The position numbers and the translations under genes are program-made. A DNA stretch of 37,911 nucleotides from a virus, in the IMG/VR virus record IMGVR_UViG_3300042475_001727, positions 1 to 37,911 of that record. One strand, given 5' to 3'. This document shows, one piece after another, positions 20,024-29,110 of this stretch (the first letter of the stretch is position 1; the number at the start of each line of letters is the position of its first letter). Under the pieces are notes generated by a model. It was given only the letters and a program-made list of their open reading frames with translations. It was not told where the DNA came from and did no database searches.

Positions 20024-20467
20024 ATGTTCGAGACCCTGCCATATGAGCCGCGTCAGTTGCAAGCGACTGAGGACCGGCTGCATCGCATCTACAAGGCTGC
20101 CAAGCTTGGCCTCAAGGGCGACAACCTGGCGCTGGCCGCAGGCATGTTGCCCAAGGAGTACGCCAGGCTCAAGCAGTTTGACGAGATCGCGGAGTACGCC
20201 GAACTCAAGGGCCGCGCCGAGGGCGAGTTGGAGATGAGTCACCTGCTGCACGACGCCGCAGCGCAGGGCGACGCCAAGGCGGCGCTGGCGATCTTGCAGA
20301 ACGTCCACGGCTGGGTAGCCAAGCAGGCTATTACAGTAGACGTGAACCAGTCCATCAGCATCACCGCCGCGCTACAAGAGGCCGAGCGACGCGTCATCGA
20401 TGTGATCGAGAACAACCCAAGCCAAGTGCTACAACATGCAGACCACACGTTACAGCGCGCAGGATGA
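20024..20467 (+). CDS. Terminase small subunit
   Basis: This 147-residue protein precedes the large terminase and overlaps it by 32 bases. The N-terminal half (about 10-60) looks like a helix-turn-helix DNA-recognition domain (KAAKLGLKGDNLALAAGMLP then YARLKQF). A helical oligomerisation region and a C-terminal tail follow. It would recognise the packaging site and load the large subunit. ATG 20024 has no Shine-Dalgarno sequence; an open frame extends upstream through the origin repeats but is not gene-like. Confidence 0.8.
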   Translation: MFETLPYEPRQLQATEDRLHRIYKAAKLGLKGDNLALAAGMLPKEYARLKQFDEIAEYAELKGRAEGELEMSHLLHDAAAQGDAKAALAILQNVHGWVAKQAITVDVNQSISITAALQEAERRVIDVIENNPSQVLQHADHTLQRAG

Positions 20468-21968
20468 GCAGGAGCTGATGGCTCGGCTATGGAGCCCGGC
20501 CATCAAGGACAACCCGCTGGCGTTTGTGATGTTCGCGTATCCGTGGGGCGTCAAGGGCACGCCACTGGAGCACTTCACTGGCCCGCGCAAGTGGCAGCGC
20601 GAGGTGCTCGCAACTATGGCCGAGCACATCAAGAAGAACGGCGGCAAACTGGACTTCGACGTGCTGCGCCTGGCGGTCAGTTCGGGCCGGGGTATCGGCA
20701 AGTCGGCGTTGGTCAGTTGGATCACGGACTGGATGCTGTCCACGCGCATTGGCTCGACGACCATCATATCGGCCAACTCAGAAAGCCAGCTCAGATCAAT
20801 CACCTGGGCCGAGCTGACAAAGTGGCTGGCGATGTCGATCAACAGCCATTGGTTTGAAGTAAGTGCTACCAGACTGATGCCGGCCAAGTGGCTGACGGAG
20901 CTGGTCGAGCGCGATCTGAAGAAAGGCACCAGATACTGGGGCGTTGAGGGGCGGCTGTGGTCGGCCGAGAACCCGGACGCCTACGCTGGCGTGCACAACT
21001 TCGACGGCGTGATGGTGATATTTGACGAGGCCAGTGGTATCGACGACTCGATCTGGGCGGTGACCAGCGGATTCTTTACTGAGAACACGCCAAACCGCTT
21101 CTGGCTGGCGTTTTCCAACCCGCGCCGCAACACTGGGTATTTCTACGAGGCGTTTAACAGCAAGCGGGAGTTCTGGACGTCGAAGATTGTGGACGCTAGG
21201 ACGGTCGAGGGCACCGACAAGGCGGTTTACGAGCAAATCATCGCGGAATACGGGCCGGACTCCTCACAAGCGCACGTCGAGGTGTACGGTCAGTTCCCGA
21301 ACGAGGGCGACGATCAGTTCATCAGCATCGGCGTGGTCGATGAGGCGATGAAACGGGCCAAGCATATGGACCAGTCGGCACCAATCGTGATCGGCGTAGA
21401 CCCGGCGCGGTTCGGGGCAGACGCTACGGTCATCGCCGTGCGGCAGGGGCGCGACATCGTCAAGCTGATCCGGCACCGGGGCGACGACACCATGACGGTG
21501 GTCGGGCACGTCATCGACGCGATTGAGGAATTTAAGCCGTCGCTGGTCAACATCGACGAGGGCGGGCTGGGGGCGGGGGTCGTGGACCGGCTAAAAGAGC
21601 AGCGGTACAAGGTCAGGGGCGTGAACTTCGGCAACAAGGCCAAAAACCCCATTATGTATGGCAACAAACGGGCTGAAATGTGGGGTGATATGCGCGATTG
21701 GTTAAAAACAGCCAGTGTGCCCAACGACAGATTCTTGAAAAGTGATCTGATTTCGCCTAAGATGAAGCCCGATTCGCGTGGTACGATCTATCTAGAGTCC
21801 AAAAAGGACATGAAAGCCCGTGGTCTGGCCTCACCGGACGCAGCAGACGCCATCGCGCTGACGTTTGCGTATCCTGTCGCCAGCCGAGAGTATCGTGAGC
21901 CAAAGTCACACATTCGCACCGCAAGCGGGTATAGTGGCGGGGCTGTAACCAGTTGGATGGGGGCGTAA
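20436..21968 (+). CDS. terL: Terminase large subunit
   Basis: This 510-residue packaging motor has an ATPase domain with Walker A SGRGIGKS (83-90) and Walker B VMVIFDEAS (192-200, Asp197-Glu198). The RNase H-like nuclease domain has IGVDPARFGADAT (Asp322), VNIDEGGLGAGVVDRL (Asp374, Glu375) and SPDAADAIALTFAYP (about 468-482). All key acidic residues are present. It cuts and pumps DNA through the portal. The ATG lies inside the small-subunit gene, and the stop overlaps the next start (TAATG). Confidence 0.95.
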   Translation: MQTTRYSAQDEQELMARLWSPAIKDNPLAFVMFAYPWGVKGTPLEHFTGPRKWQREVLATMAEHIKKNGGKLDFDVLRLAVSSGRGIGKSALVSWITDWMLSTRIGSTTIISANSESQLRSITWAELTKWLAMSINSHWFEVSATRLMPAKWLTELVERDLKKGTRYWGVEGRLWSAENPDAYAGVHNFDGVMVIFDEASGIDDSIWAVTSGFFTENTPNRFWLAFSNPRRNTGYFYEAFNSKREFWTSKIVDARTVEGTDKAVYEQIIAEYGPDSSQAHVEVYGQFPNEGDDQFISIGVVDEAMKRAKHMDQSAPIVIGVDPARFGADATVIAVRQGRDIVKLIRHRGDDTMTVVGHVIDAIEEFKPSLVNIDEGGLGAGVVDRLKEQRYKVRGVNFGNKAKNPIMYGNKRAEMWGDMRDWLKTASVPNDRFLKSDLISPKMKPDSRGTIYLESKKDMKARGLASPDAADAIALTFAYPVASREYREPKSHIRTASGYSGGAVTSWMGA

Positions 21969-22228
21969 TGGCTAAAAAAGGCGTGTCTCTAAGCGTTGGA
22001 CGGGGCGAGAAGCTGCCTGTCAGCAAGGGCGCGGGCCTGACAGCCAAGGGCCGCGAGAAGTACAACGCAGCTACTGGCTCGAACCTCAAGGCGCCAGCGC
22101 CCAACCCCAAGACCAAGGCCGACGCTGGCCGCAAGGCGAGCTTTTGCGCCCGCATGGAGGGCGTTGTCAAGAACGCCAAAGGCGACGCCGAGCGGGCCAA
22201 GGCATCACTCAAACGATGGAAGTGCTGA
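21968..22228 (+). CDS. Small basic conserved protein (DUF6321-like)
   Basis: This 86-residue, strongly basic protein begins MAKKGVSLSVGRGEKLPVSK and has TAKGREKYNAATGSNLKAPA and a C-terminal KGDAERAKASLKRWKC. I know this as a conserved phage protein with two Cys. Its function is not established. ATG 21968 overlaps the terminase stop, so the two are translationally coupled. It lies just before a free-standing endonuclease gene. Confidence 0.75.
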   Translation: MAKKGVSLSVGRGEKLPVSKGAGLTAKGREKYNAATGSNLKAPAPNPKTKADAGRKASFCARMEGVVKNAKGDAERAKASLKRWKC

Positions 22229-22229
22229 C

Positions 22230-22727
22230 GTGAAGACGTGCTTTAAATGCAAAGAGTCGAAGCCGTTGGCTTCGTATTTCAAGCATCGTTTGACCGTTGA
22301 CGGCTACCATAGCTGGTGTAAAGACTGCTGCACGGCGGGTAACATTCGCTCTCGCGCAAAGCTAAACTCTACGATTGAAGGCCGCGCCAAAGTGTTCTTG
22401 CAAAACGCAAGAAAAAGCGCGGCCAAACGCCAACAAGTGTTTGCGCTTACAGTTGATGACGTTGTAAAGTGCTGGGAACAGCAAGCTGAAATTTGCGCGT
22501 ACAGCGGGCGGCAAATGACGCTGGAGGCAGGGCATCTCAACACAGTGTCAATTGAGCGCATAGATAGCGCCGTGGGGTACACGCCCGAAAACACAATTCT
22601 TGTTTGCCAAGCCATCAACCGAATGAAATCGGATTTTTCGCTTGATGACTTTCACGCGCTGTGCGCAGACGTTGCTCAGTTTTTAGGCGACAATGAGCTT
22701 AATCTTGCAGTAGGAGCATACAAATGA
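22230..22727 (+). CDS. Free-standing HNH-type endonuclease
   Basis: From GTG 22230 this is a 165-residue protein with an N-terminal zinc ribbon (CFKCKESKPLASYFKH ... WCKDCC), a basic helical linker and a C-terminal HNH-like core (CAYSGRQM, SIERIDSAVGYTPENTILVC, QAINRMKSDF). This layout is common for phage homing or nicking endonucleases that sit between structural genes. It is visibly AT-richer than the genes around it, which suggests transfer. GGAAG precedes the GTG; its stop overlaps the next ATG as ATGA. Confidence 0.8.
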   Translation: MKTCFKCKESKPLASYFKHRLTVDGYHSWCKDCCTAGNIRSRAKLNSTIEGRAKVFLQNARKSAAKRQQVFALTVDDVVKCWEQQAEICAYSGRQMTLEAGHLNTVSIERIDSAVGYTPENTILVCQAINRMKSDFSLDDFHALCADVAQFLGDNELNLAVGAYK

Positions 22728-22885
22728 AAAAGCCCGGCGATCCTGGTCTATATGCTGCAATCCACGCCAAGCGCGAGCGCATCAAAGAAGGCTCGGGCGA
22801 GAAGATGAGGAAGCCTGGCTCGCCCGGCGCCCCTACCAACAAGGCGTTCAAACAGTCGGCCAAAACGGCCAAAAAGGGTAAGTAA
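22724..22885 (+). CDS. 53-residue basic peptide
   Basis: The frame from ATG 22724 begins MKKPGDPGLYAAIHAKRERI and continues with a Lys/Gly/Pro-rich tail. It overlaps the endonuclease stop as ATGA and the next start as TAATG. AGGAG lies upstream. Such Lys-rich peptides between terminase and portal recur in related phages; a DNA-binding or head-associated role is plausible but not shown. Confidence 0.65.
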   Translation: MKKPGDPGLYAAIHAKRERIKEGSGEKMRKPGSPGAPTNKAFKQSAKTAKKGK

Positions 22886-23022
22886 TGCCGCTCGTCAAAT
22901 CCAAATCTCCAGAAGCCTTCCGCAAGAACGTGAAGGCTGAAGTCAAGAGCGGCAAGCCGGTGAAGCAGGCCGTTGCCATCGCATATGCTGTCAAGCGCGC
23001 TGCGCCGAAAGGAAAGAAATGA
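22885..23022 (+). CDS. 45-residue basic peptide (DUF6496-like)
   Basis: The frame from ATG 22885 begins MPLVKSKSPEAFRKNVKAEV and includes SGKPVKQAVAIAYAVKRAA. The KQAVAIAY core marks a widespread family of tiny phage proteins of unknown function. It overlaps both neighbours (TAATG upstream, ATGA downstream). Confidence 0.7.
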   Translation: MPLVKSKSPEAFRKNVKAEVKSGKPVKQAVAIAYAVKRAAPKGKK

Positions 23023-23204
23023 GCAAGCACCTCGAACCCATCAGCAAACTCAACGCCCGTGAGCCAAAGATGTCCGGCGGCGGGATGCCTGACCGCAACA
23101 AGGAAACTTACTCTAAGATGCCGGGCATGGGCTGTCACGGCAGCATCCCGTCGGGCACCAACGTCAAGGCCACGGTTGCTAAGGTTCTGAGCAAGATCAA
23201 GTAA
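23019..23204 (+). CDS. 61-residue basic hypothetical protein
   Basis: It begins MSKHLEPISKLNAREPKMSG and is Met/Gly/Lys-rich with a single Cys and a helical end (VKATVAKVLSKIK). It starts in an ATGA overlap and stops two bases before the portal gene. No family recognised. Confidence 0.6.
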   Translation: MSKHLEPISKLNAREPKMSGGGMPDRNKETYSKMPGMGCHGSIPSGTNVKATVAKVLSKIK

Positions 23205-23206
23205 TC

Positions 23207-25390
23207 ATGCCGCAAGACTACACAGGAATCGCCGCTGCTGGAGCGGTCAGCGAGGGCGGCTCGGCCAAGGACAAGAGCGACTCTGAGGTGCTCTCGACGG
23301 CCCGCAGTCGCCTCGACATGGCGATTTCTGCGCTGTCTGAATCGCGTGAGGACGAGCTGGACGACCTGCGGTTCTACGCCGGCTCGCCCGACAACCACTG
23401 GCAGTGGCCGGCTGACGTGCTGGCAACTCGCGGCGCGGTGCAGGGCCAGACGATTAACGCCAGGCCGTGCCTGACGATCAACAAGCTGCCCCAGCACGTC
23501 CATCAGGTGACCAACGAGCAGCGGCAGAACCGGCCGCAGCCCAAGGTCATCCCGGCAGACGACGGCGCCGACGTTGAGGTGGCCGAGATTTTCAACGGCA
23601 TGATCCGGCACATCGAGTACATCTCGGACGCCGACGTGGCCTACGATACGGCCTGCGAGAACCAAGTGTCCTACGGCGAGGGCTACGCCCGCATTCTGAC
23701 CGAGTACTGCGACGACAACACATTCGATCAGGACATCAAGATCGGGCGCATCCGCAACAGTTTCAGCGTCTACATGGACCCGCTGATCCAAGACCCGTGC
23801 GGCTCAGACGCCCGCTGGTGCTTCATCACCGAGGACATCCCCAAGGACGAGTACGAGCGCCAGTACCCGGACGCTGCGCCCATCACCACGCTGCAAACGC
23901 TGGGTGTGGGCGACCAAGGCTTTAGCCAGTGGATGAACGAAAACACGGTGCGTATCGCCGAGTATTTCTACATCGAGAACACCAAAGAAACGCTTAACCT
24001 GTACCCCGGCAACGTCACGGCGTTCAGCGGCACGCCCGAGGACAAGATGATGCGGGCGCAGTTTGGCAAGCCCCTGCGCTCGCGCCCGTCTGACCGCAAG
24101 AAGGTCAAGTGGCTCAAGATCAACGGCTACGAGGTGCTGGAGCGGTCCGACTGGGCCGGCTCGCACATTCCGGTGATCCGCTGCGTGGGCAACGAGTTCG
24201 AGGTTGAGGGCCGGCTGTACGTCAGCGGCCTTGTGCGTAACGCCAAAGACGCGCAGCGCATGTACAACTACTGGACCAGCCAAGAGGCCGAGATGCTGGC
24301 GCTGGCCCCCAAGGCGCCGTTTATCGGCTACGGCGGTCAGTTCGAGGGCTACGAGATGCAGTGGAAGACTGCAAACACCCAGAACTGGCCCTACCTTGAG
24401 GTTAACCCAGACGTTACAGATGGCGCAGGAGCCGTTTTGCCGTTGCCCCAGCGGGCAGCCCCGCCCCTACCCCAGACCGGCCTCATACAGGCCAAAATGG
24501 GCGCTGCTGACGACATCAAGTCGGTCACTGGGCAGTACAACGCATCGCTGGGCCAAACGTCCAACGAGCGGTCGGGCAGGGCTATCTTGGCCCGGCAAAA
24601 GGAGTCGGACACCGGCACCTACCACTACGTTGACAACTACGCCCGGTTCATTCGCTACATCGGCCGTCAGTTGATCGACCTGATCCCAAAAATCTACGAC
24701 ACGCAGCGCATCGCCCGGATCGTCGGCGAGGACGGCGAGTCCAAGATGATCAAGATCAACCCGATGCAGCCCGAGCCGGTCAAGAAAATCCGCAACGAGC
24801 AGGGCATCGTGGTGGACAAAATCTACAACCCCGGCGTCGGCAAGTACGACGTGATGGTTATTACCGGGCCCGGCTTTGCCACCAAGCGTCAAGAGTCGCT
24901 GGAGGCGATGGCCCAACTGTTGCAAGGCAACCCAGACCTCTGGCGCGTGGCTGGCGACCTGTTCGTCAAGAACATGGACTGGCCGGGCGCTCAGGAAATG
25001 TCTCAGCGCTTTGCCAAGGTCATCGACCCGGCGATTATTGGCGACGACGAAGATAATCCGGCGCTGGCTGCGGCCAAGCAGCAGATGGAGGCTATGAACC
25101 AAGAGATGCAGCAGATGGCCGGGATGCTTCAGAACGTGCAGAAGTCGATGGAGGCCCGCGATCTGTCGATCAAGGAGTTCGAGGCCGAGATCAAGGCGTA
25201 CCAGGCCGAGACGCAGCGCATCAGCGCGGTGCAGGCCGGCATGACCGAGCAGCAAATTCAGGACATCGCTATGGGCGTCGTGGCTGCGGCAATGGAAAGC
25301 AACAACCTGAACTCGCAGATGCCGGAGATGCAGCCAGAGATGATGGAGCAGCAGCCCCCGATGATGCCACCTGAAGGAGCCATGCAATGA
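23207..25390 (+). CDS. Portal protein, P22 type
   Basis: This 727-residue protein is close to the P22 portal in length (725). Recognisable blocks include LTINKLPQHVHQVTNEQRQN (about 88-107) followed by RPQPKVIPAD, then SYGEGYARILTEY, RCVGNEFEVEGRLYVSGLVR, and NERSGRAILARQKESDTGTY (about 462-481). The last 120 residues are a Gln/Met/Glu-rich helix ending in a Met/Pro-rich tail, matching the long C-terminal barrel region of this family. A dodecamer forms the DNA channel at the head vertex. Confidence 0.92.
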   Translation: MPQDYTGIAAAGAVSEGGSAKDKSDSEVLSTARSRLDMAISALSESREDELDDLRFYAGSPDNHWQWPADVLATRGAVQGQTINARPCLTINKLPQHVHQVTNEQRQNRPQPKVIPADDGADVEVAEIFNGMIRHIEYISDADVAYDTACENQVSYGEGYARILTEYCDDNTFDQDIKIGRIRNSFSVYMDPLIQDPCGSDARWCFITEDIPKDEYERQYPDAAPITTLQTLGVGDQGFSQWMNENTVRIAEYFYIENTKETLNLYPGNVTAFSGTPEDKMMRAQFGKPLRSRPSDRKKVKWLKINGYEVLERSDWAGSHIPVIRCVGNEFEVEGRLYVSGLVRNAKDAQRMYNYWTSQEAEMLALAPKAPFIGYGGQFEGYEMQWKTANTQNWPYLEVNPDVTDGAGAVLPLPQRAAPPLPQTGLIQAKMGAADDIKSVTGQYNASLGQTSNERSGRAILARQKESDTGTYHYVDNYARFIRYIGRQLIDLIPKIYDTQRIARIVGEDGESKMIKINPMQPEPVKKIRNEQGIVVDKIYNPGVGKYDVMVITGPGFATKRQESLEAMAQLLQGNPDLWRVAGDLFVKNMDWPGAQEMSQRFAKVIDPAIIGDDEDNPALAAAKQQMEAMNQEMQQMAGMLQNVQKSMEARDLSIKEFEAEIKAYQAETQRISAVQAGMTEQQIQDIAMGVVAAAMESNNLNSQMPEMQPEMMEQQPPMMPPEGAMQ

Positions 25391-25752
25391 GCACCGCAGC
25401 AGACTTCATGGGCCTCTTGTTCTTGGCCCGCGACGTGGCCCACTCGGTGCATCTGAACACGCGCAGCTACTCCAAGCATGTGGCGCTCAACACCTTCTAC
25501 GACACCATCATCGACCACGCTGATGCGTTTGCCGAGGCGTACCAAGGGCGTCACGGGCTGATTGGCCCCATTACCCTACACTCGGCCAAAAAGACGACCA
25601 ACATCACCGAGTTTCTTGAGGCATCGCTGGCCGAGATTGAGGAGATGCGCTACAAGGTGGCGAAAAAAGAAGACACCTCGTTGCAGCAGTTGATTGATAA
25701 TATCGTCGAACTGTACTTGACCACCTTGTACAAACTCAAATTCTTGGCGTAA
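25387..25752 (+). CDS. Dps/DUF5856-like helical protein
   Basis: This 121-residue protein is fully helical: LLFLARDVAHSVHLNTRSYS (His near residues 19 and 22), then YDTIIDHADAFAEAYQGRHG (His48) and a second pair of long helices. The His/Asp/Glu pattern resembles the ferritin-like DUF5856 family of larger phages. Its role is unknown; a structural or metal-binding part is possible. It overlaps the portal stop as ATGA and lies with head genes. Confidence 0.65.
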   Translation: MSTAADFMGLLFLARDVAHSVHLNTRSYSKHVALNTFYDTIIDHADAFAEAYQGRHGLIGPITLHSAKKTTNITEFLEASLAEIEEMRYKVAKKEDTSLQQLIDNIVELYLTTLYKLKFLA

Positions 25753-25759
25753 AGGACAC

Positions 25760-26071
25760 ATGATGGAACTCCTCAACCCGATGAGCAAAGCGGATTTCCC
25801 CGCATACACTGCAACTGCCGGTGCTACTGCGGGCAACACGACCGCATGGGGCCCTGGCCCGCAAGGCGTACTGGTGTGGTGCGACCAATCCTGCTACGTT
25901 GAAGTGGGCGTGGGGGCCGTGGCTACCAGCGCCAGCACCCCGATCCCTGCCTTCACGCCCATCCCGTTTGTCGTGCCGCTGAACACGACCGGCGCCCCTT
26001 GGCGCGTCAGCGTGCTGCGGATCGGCAGCACCGACGGCACCGCGTACGCCAAACCCATCAACAAGCAATGA
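25760..26071 (+). CDS. Small beta-rich virion-associated hypothetical protein
   Basis: This 103-residue protein is beta-rich with Ala/Thr/Pro patches (ADFPAYTATAGATAGNTTAW; VLVWCDQSCYVEVGVGAV). It may be a small head or tail structural protein. An alternative ATG three bases later has better spacing from AAAGGA. It ends in an ATGA overlap. Not recognised. Confidence 0.65.
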   Translation: MMELLNPMSKADFPAYTATAGATAGNTTAWGPGPQGVLVWCDQSCYVEVGVGAVATSASTPIPAFTPIPFVVPLNTTGAPWRVSVLRIGSTDGTAYAKPINKQ

Positions 26072-26232
26072 GCTTCTTTGGCCCTGATCTTCGCAACTCG
26101 GTTGCCATTGGCCTTGGCGGCATTATTTCGCTGTTCTCGGGCCGAGCAAGCGAACAGGCGCAGAGCAACCTTCTCACCGAGTCTGGCGACAACCTCGTGC
26201 AAGAGGACAATGGCTTGATTCTCTTGGAGTGA
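26068..26232 (+). CDS. 54-residue hypothetical protein
   Basis: It begins MSFFGPDLRNSVAIGLGGII with a weak hydrophobic stretch, then an acidic tail containing the near-repeat LTESGDNLVQEDN. ATG 26068 overlaps the previous stop. The C-terminus resembles short peptides found before phage tailspike genes. Function unknown. Confidence 0.6.
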   Translation: MSFFGPDLRNSVAIGLGGIISLFSGRASEQAQSNLLTESGDNLVQEDNGLILLE

Positions 26233-26237
26233 CCTAA

Positions 26238-28277
26238 ATGGCCGTCAATCTTTCCCCAGTGGGCGGCGTTGCGGCCCAGTTCTTCACCAACACCGGCGCT
26301 GTCCTGACGGGCGGCAAGCTGTTCACTTACGCGGCTGGCACCACCACGCCCGTGGCCGCTTACACATCATCCAACGGTTCTACTGCTTGGACCAATCCCA
26401 TCGTGTTGGATGCTGCTGGCCGGGTGTCCGGTAGCGGCGAGATTTGGATAACCGACGGGCTGCTGTACAAGTTTTTGCTCAAGGACGCCAACGACGTTCT
26501 GATCGCCACCTACGACAACATCAGCGGCATCAACAGCAATTTTGTTTCTTTCGTCAATCAGCAAGAAATCGTCACGGCCACCGCAGGCCAGACGGTGTTT
26601 AATCTTGGCATCAGCTACGCGCCAGGCACCAACAGCCTGTCGGTGTTTGTGGACGGCGTGAACCAGTACGGCCCAGGTGCCCAATACGCTTACCTTGAGA
26701 CTGACGCTGACACAGTGACGTTTGTGTCTGGCTTGCATGTTGGCGCTGAGGTCAAGTTCACCACAAGCCAGTTGCAGAACGCTAGTGTTGGAGACGCATC
26801 TCAGGTGACCTATGACCCACCGTTTGCGGGGTCTGTAGTAACGAATGTTGAAGACAAGCTGGCGCAATACGTCTCGGTCAAAGACTTTGGTGCTGTCGGC
26901 GATGGCGTAACGAACGATACGGTGGCTATTCAAGCTGCGTTAGACACGGCGCTTCAGGTGTATGTGCCTGCGGGTACGTACATGGTTAGTGGACTTACGT
27001 TGAACGACAACAATTGTGTTGTAGGGGCCGGATTTCAAAGCACTATTTTTAAGTTGATAAACGGTTCTAACGCAAGTGTGTTTGACAACGCAAACACGGT
27101 GGCTGGAAATCCAAACATTAAACTTAGCAATTTCAGCATAGATGGAAACTACACCAATCAAACATCTGTAGTTCACGGCATAATTTTTACTAAGTGCGAC
27201 AACCCATATTTTGATGTTGAAATATACAATTGCCGTGGCACTGGCGTTGTTCTATCTGGCGGTTCCGGCGCTTCTACCAGTGCACGAAATACGTGCTATT
27301 CAAACGGAATAGCGGCGGCTGGTTACGGCTTTTATGTGTTTAACCATGACCGCGCTACGATCTACGGCTACTATCACGATAACTGCATCGGTGTGGCTGT
27401 AGAGGCCAGCGGGGCTGCAACAACGGCTTCTGGCTGTCGCGTGTCGGTTACGGCTAACGATAACCGCGCCGATTTTGGGCAGTCTGGCGCTGGCGTCCAT
27501 TGGGAACAATCGGCTGGCGGTTCTGCTAATGACGGCATTGCAATCGGCTGCGTCTGTACCAATTCTACTGGCGTTGGTATCAACAACACTGCGTGTAATC
27601 TCACTATCATAGGCGGCGTAGTCAGCGGTAATACGAAGTCAGGCGTTATTACGTCAGCAGCGCAAAACTTTTTGTATTCTGGCATCAAAATGCTGAATAA
27701 CGGCGCAGGAGATGCTGTTGGCTATAGAACAGCTATGCGTTTTGATGACAGCGGGCTTAACCCAGCGTCTGTAGGCATGGTCATTGGCTGCTACGCTACG
27801 GGTGCTACCGTTGACGGATATAAAACTTTAAGCGCAAACAGCGCAGTAACATTCACCAACAATTTTGCTTCTGGCTTTACGAATAGCTACGTGCTATCAA
27901 GCACAGACGATGTAGTTTCGCGCTTACGCACTAAGGGTACCTTTACTGCTACATTGACCGGCGTTTCAGGTTCAGTTACAGGAACTGTAAAATACGATCT
28001 CAACGGCGATATTGTAACTATCACGGTTCCAACTGCTATTAACGGCACTAGCGCAAATACTAACGCCCCCACCCTGACAGGGCTACCTTCTGCAATCTAT
28101 CCATCAGCCACGCAGCGTGATGTTGGCGTAGCCACTGATAACGGAAACAACGTCATATCGTGGGTAGAAGTTTCGTCTGCTGGCGTCATCACATTTAATA
28201 ATGGAACGTCCGGGACATTTACGGGCAGCGGAACTAAGGGTGTGCAGCAGTGCCAAATCGTATACCGACTGACATAA
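26238..28277 (+). CDS. Tailspike 1 (head-binding domain plus beta-helix)
   Basis: This 679-residue protein has an N-terminal virion-binding region (1-130: NTGAVLTGGKLFTYAAGTTT, then AAYTSSNGSTAWTNPIVLDA) like P22-type tailspike anchors. Near residue 212 it has YVSVKDFGAVGDGVTNDTVA, the start of a pectate-lyase-like right-handed beta-helix, running to about 560. A C-terminal domain (GTFTATLTG ... DLNGDIVTITVP) resembles those of the next two genes. It probably binds and cuts a surface polysaccharide; the catalytic residues are not obvious by eye. Confidence 0.85.
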   Translation: MAVNLSPVGGVAAQFFTNTGAVLTGGKLFTYAAGTTTPVAAYTSSNGSTAWTNPIVLDAAGRVSGSGEIWITDGLLYKFLLKDANDVLIATYDNISGINSNFVSFVNQQEIVTATAGQTVFNLGISYAPGTNSLSVFVDGVNQYGPGAQYAYLETDADTVTFVSGLHVGAEVKFTTSQLQNASVGDASQVTYDPPFAGSVVTNVEDKLAQYVSVKDFGAVGDGVTNDTVAIQAALDTALQVYVPAGTYMVSGLTLNDNNCVVGAGFQSTIFKLINGSNASVFDNANTVAGNPNIKLSNFSIDGNYTNQTSVVHGIIFTKCDNPYFDVEIYNCRGTGVVLSGGSGASTSARNTCYSNGIAAAGYGFYVFNHDRATIYGYYHDNCIGVAVEASGAATTASGCRVSVTANDNRADFGQSGAGVHWEQSAGGSANDGIAIGCVCTNSTGVGINNTACNLTIIGGVVSGNTKSGVITSAAQNFLYSGIKMLNNGAGDAVGYRTAMRFDDSGLNPASVGMVIGCYATGATVDGYKTLSANSAVTFTNNFASGFTNSYVLSSTDDVVSRLRTKGTFTATLTGVSGSVTGTVKYDLNGDIVTITVPTAINGTSANTNAPTLTGLPSAIYPSATQRDVGVATDNGNNVISWVEVSSAGVITFNNGTSGTFTGSGTKGVQQCQIVYRLT

Positions 28278-28288
28278 GGATTTAAAAA

Positions 28289-29101
28289 ATGGCTGACCTA
28301 AAAATTTCTGCATTGACCGGGGCAAGCACTCCTCTTGCTGGCACCGAAGTTCTGCCGATTGTTCAAAGCGGATCAACGGTAAAAGTTGCAGTGAGCAATC
28401 TCACGGCGGGCCGGTCTGTATCGGCAACAGCATATACCGCAACAAACGGTGGGTTTACATCAAACACCGGGGGCGTTCACAGAAGTAATAGCGCGGCAGA
28501 GAGCGACACTATATCTAATCTTTTTTACGCCCAAAATGCGGCAGGCACTAAAGCGTTAAATTTTCAACTTAGTTCTACTAATTTAGGAAGCGCTTGGGCG
28601 TATAACGGATCGTCTTGGCTTGAAGGATGGGCGATAGCAACGAACGGTGACTTGAGGTTGCCGTCAAACAACATCGTCCAAGGCACCGCAGGCAAAGGCA
28701 TCAACTTCACCGCCAACACCAACGCGCCGGGGATGACGAGCGAGTTGCTGAACTGGTATGAGGAGGGGACTTGGACGCCTTCTGATGCCAGCGGCGCGGG
28801 GCTGTCATTTACTGTTGGCACTTGCAGATATACCCGTATCGGAAGACAAGTAACTGCGGTGTTTGACATTACTTTCCCGTCTACTTCTAACACCGCGACG
28901 CAACTTTTGGGTGGGCTGCCTTTTACACCAGCATCTGGAAGCCAAGGTGGATTTATTAACTATACAACTTTTGCCGGTGGCATGAGTCTTTTAGTTTCTT
29001 CTTCTGGCGTCAGTTTTAGGCGCTGGTTGGACGGCTCAGACAACAATAACGCCGCATATTCTGGCGCAGTTGTGCGCGGAACGCTTGTCTACTTTGTTTA
29101 A
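28289..29101 (+). CDS. Tail fibre/spike protein 2 (no beta-helix motif)
   Basis: This 270-residue protein begins MADLKISALTGASTPLAGTE with LPIVQSGSTVKVAVSNL, a short anchor common in phage fibres. A beta-rich middle follows. The C-terminal domain NWYEEGTWTP ... CRYTRIGRQVTAVFDITF is typical of fibre tips. It may be a separate fibre or a host-range component that works with tailspike 1. AT-rich relative to the head genes. Confidence 0.75.
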   Translation: MADLKISALTGASTPLAGTEVLPIVQSGSTVKVAVSNLTAGRSVSATAYTATNGGFTSNTGGVHRSNSAAESDTISNLFYAQNAAGTKALNFQLSSTNLGSAWAYNGSSWLEGWAIATNGDLRLPSNNIVQGTAGKGINFTANTNAPGMTSELLNWYEEGTWTPSDASGAGLSFTVGTCRYTRIGRQVTAVFDITFPSTSNTATQLLGGLPFTPASGSQGGFINYTTFAGGMSLLVSSSGVSFRRWLDGSDNNNAAYSGAVVRGTLVYFV

Positions 29102-29110
29102 GGATTTGAC

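Noticed and set aside
19616-20308. Minus-strand frames across the origin region
   Set aside because: The apparent repeats in the translation (such as VDNVD) come from the DnaA-box-like 9-mers. The frames lack ribosome-binding sites and run into the terminase small gene antisense.
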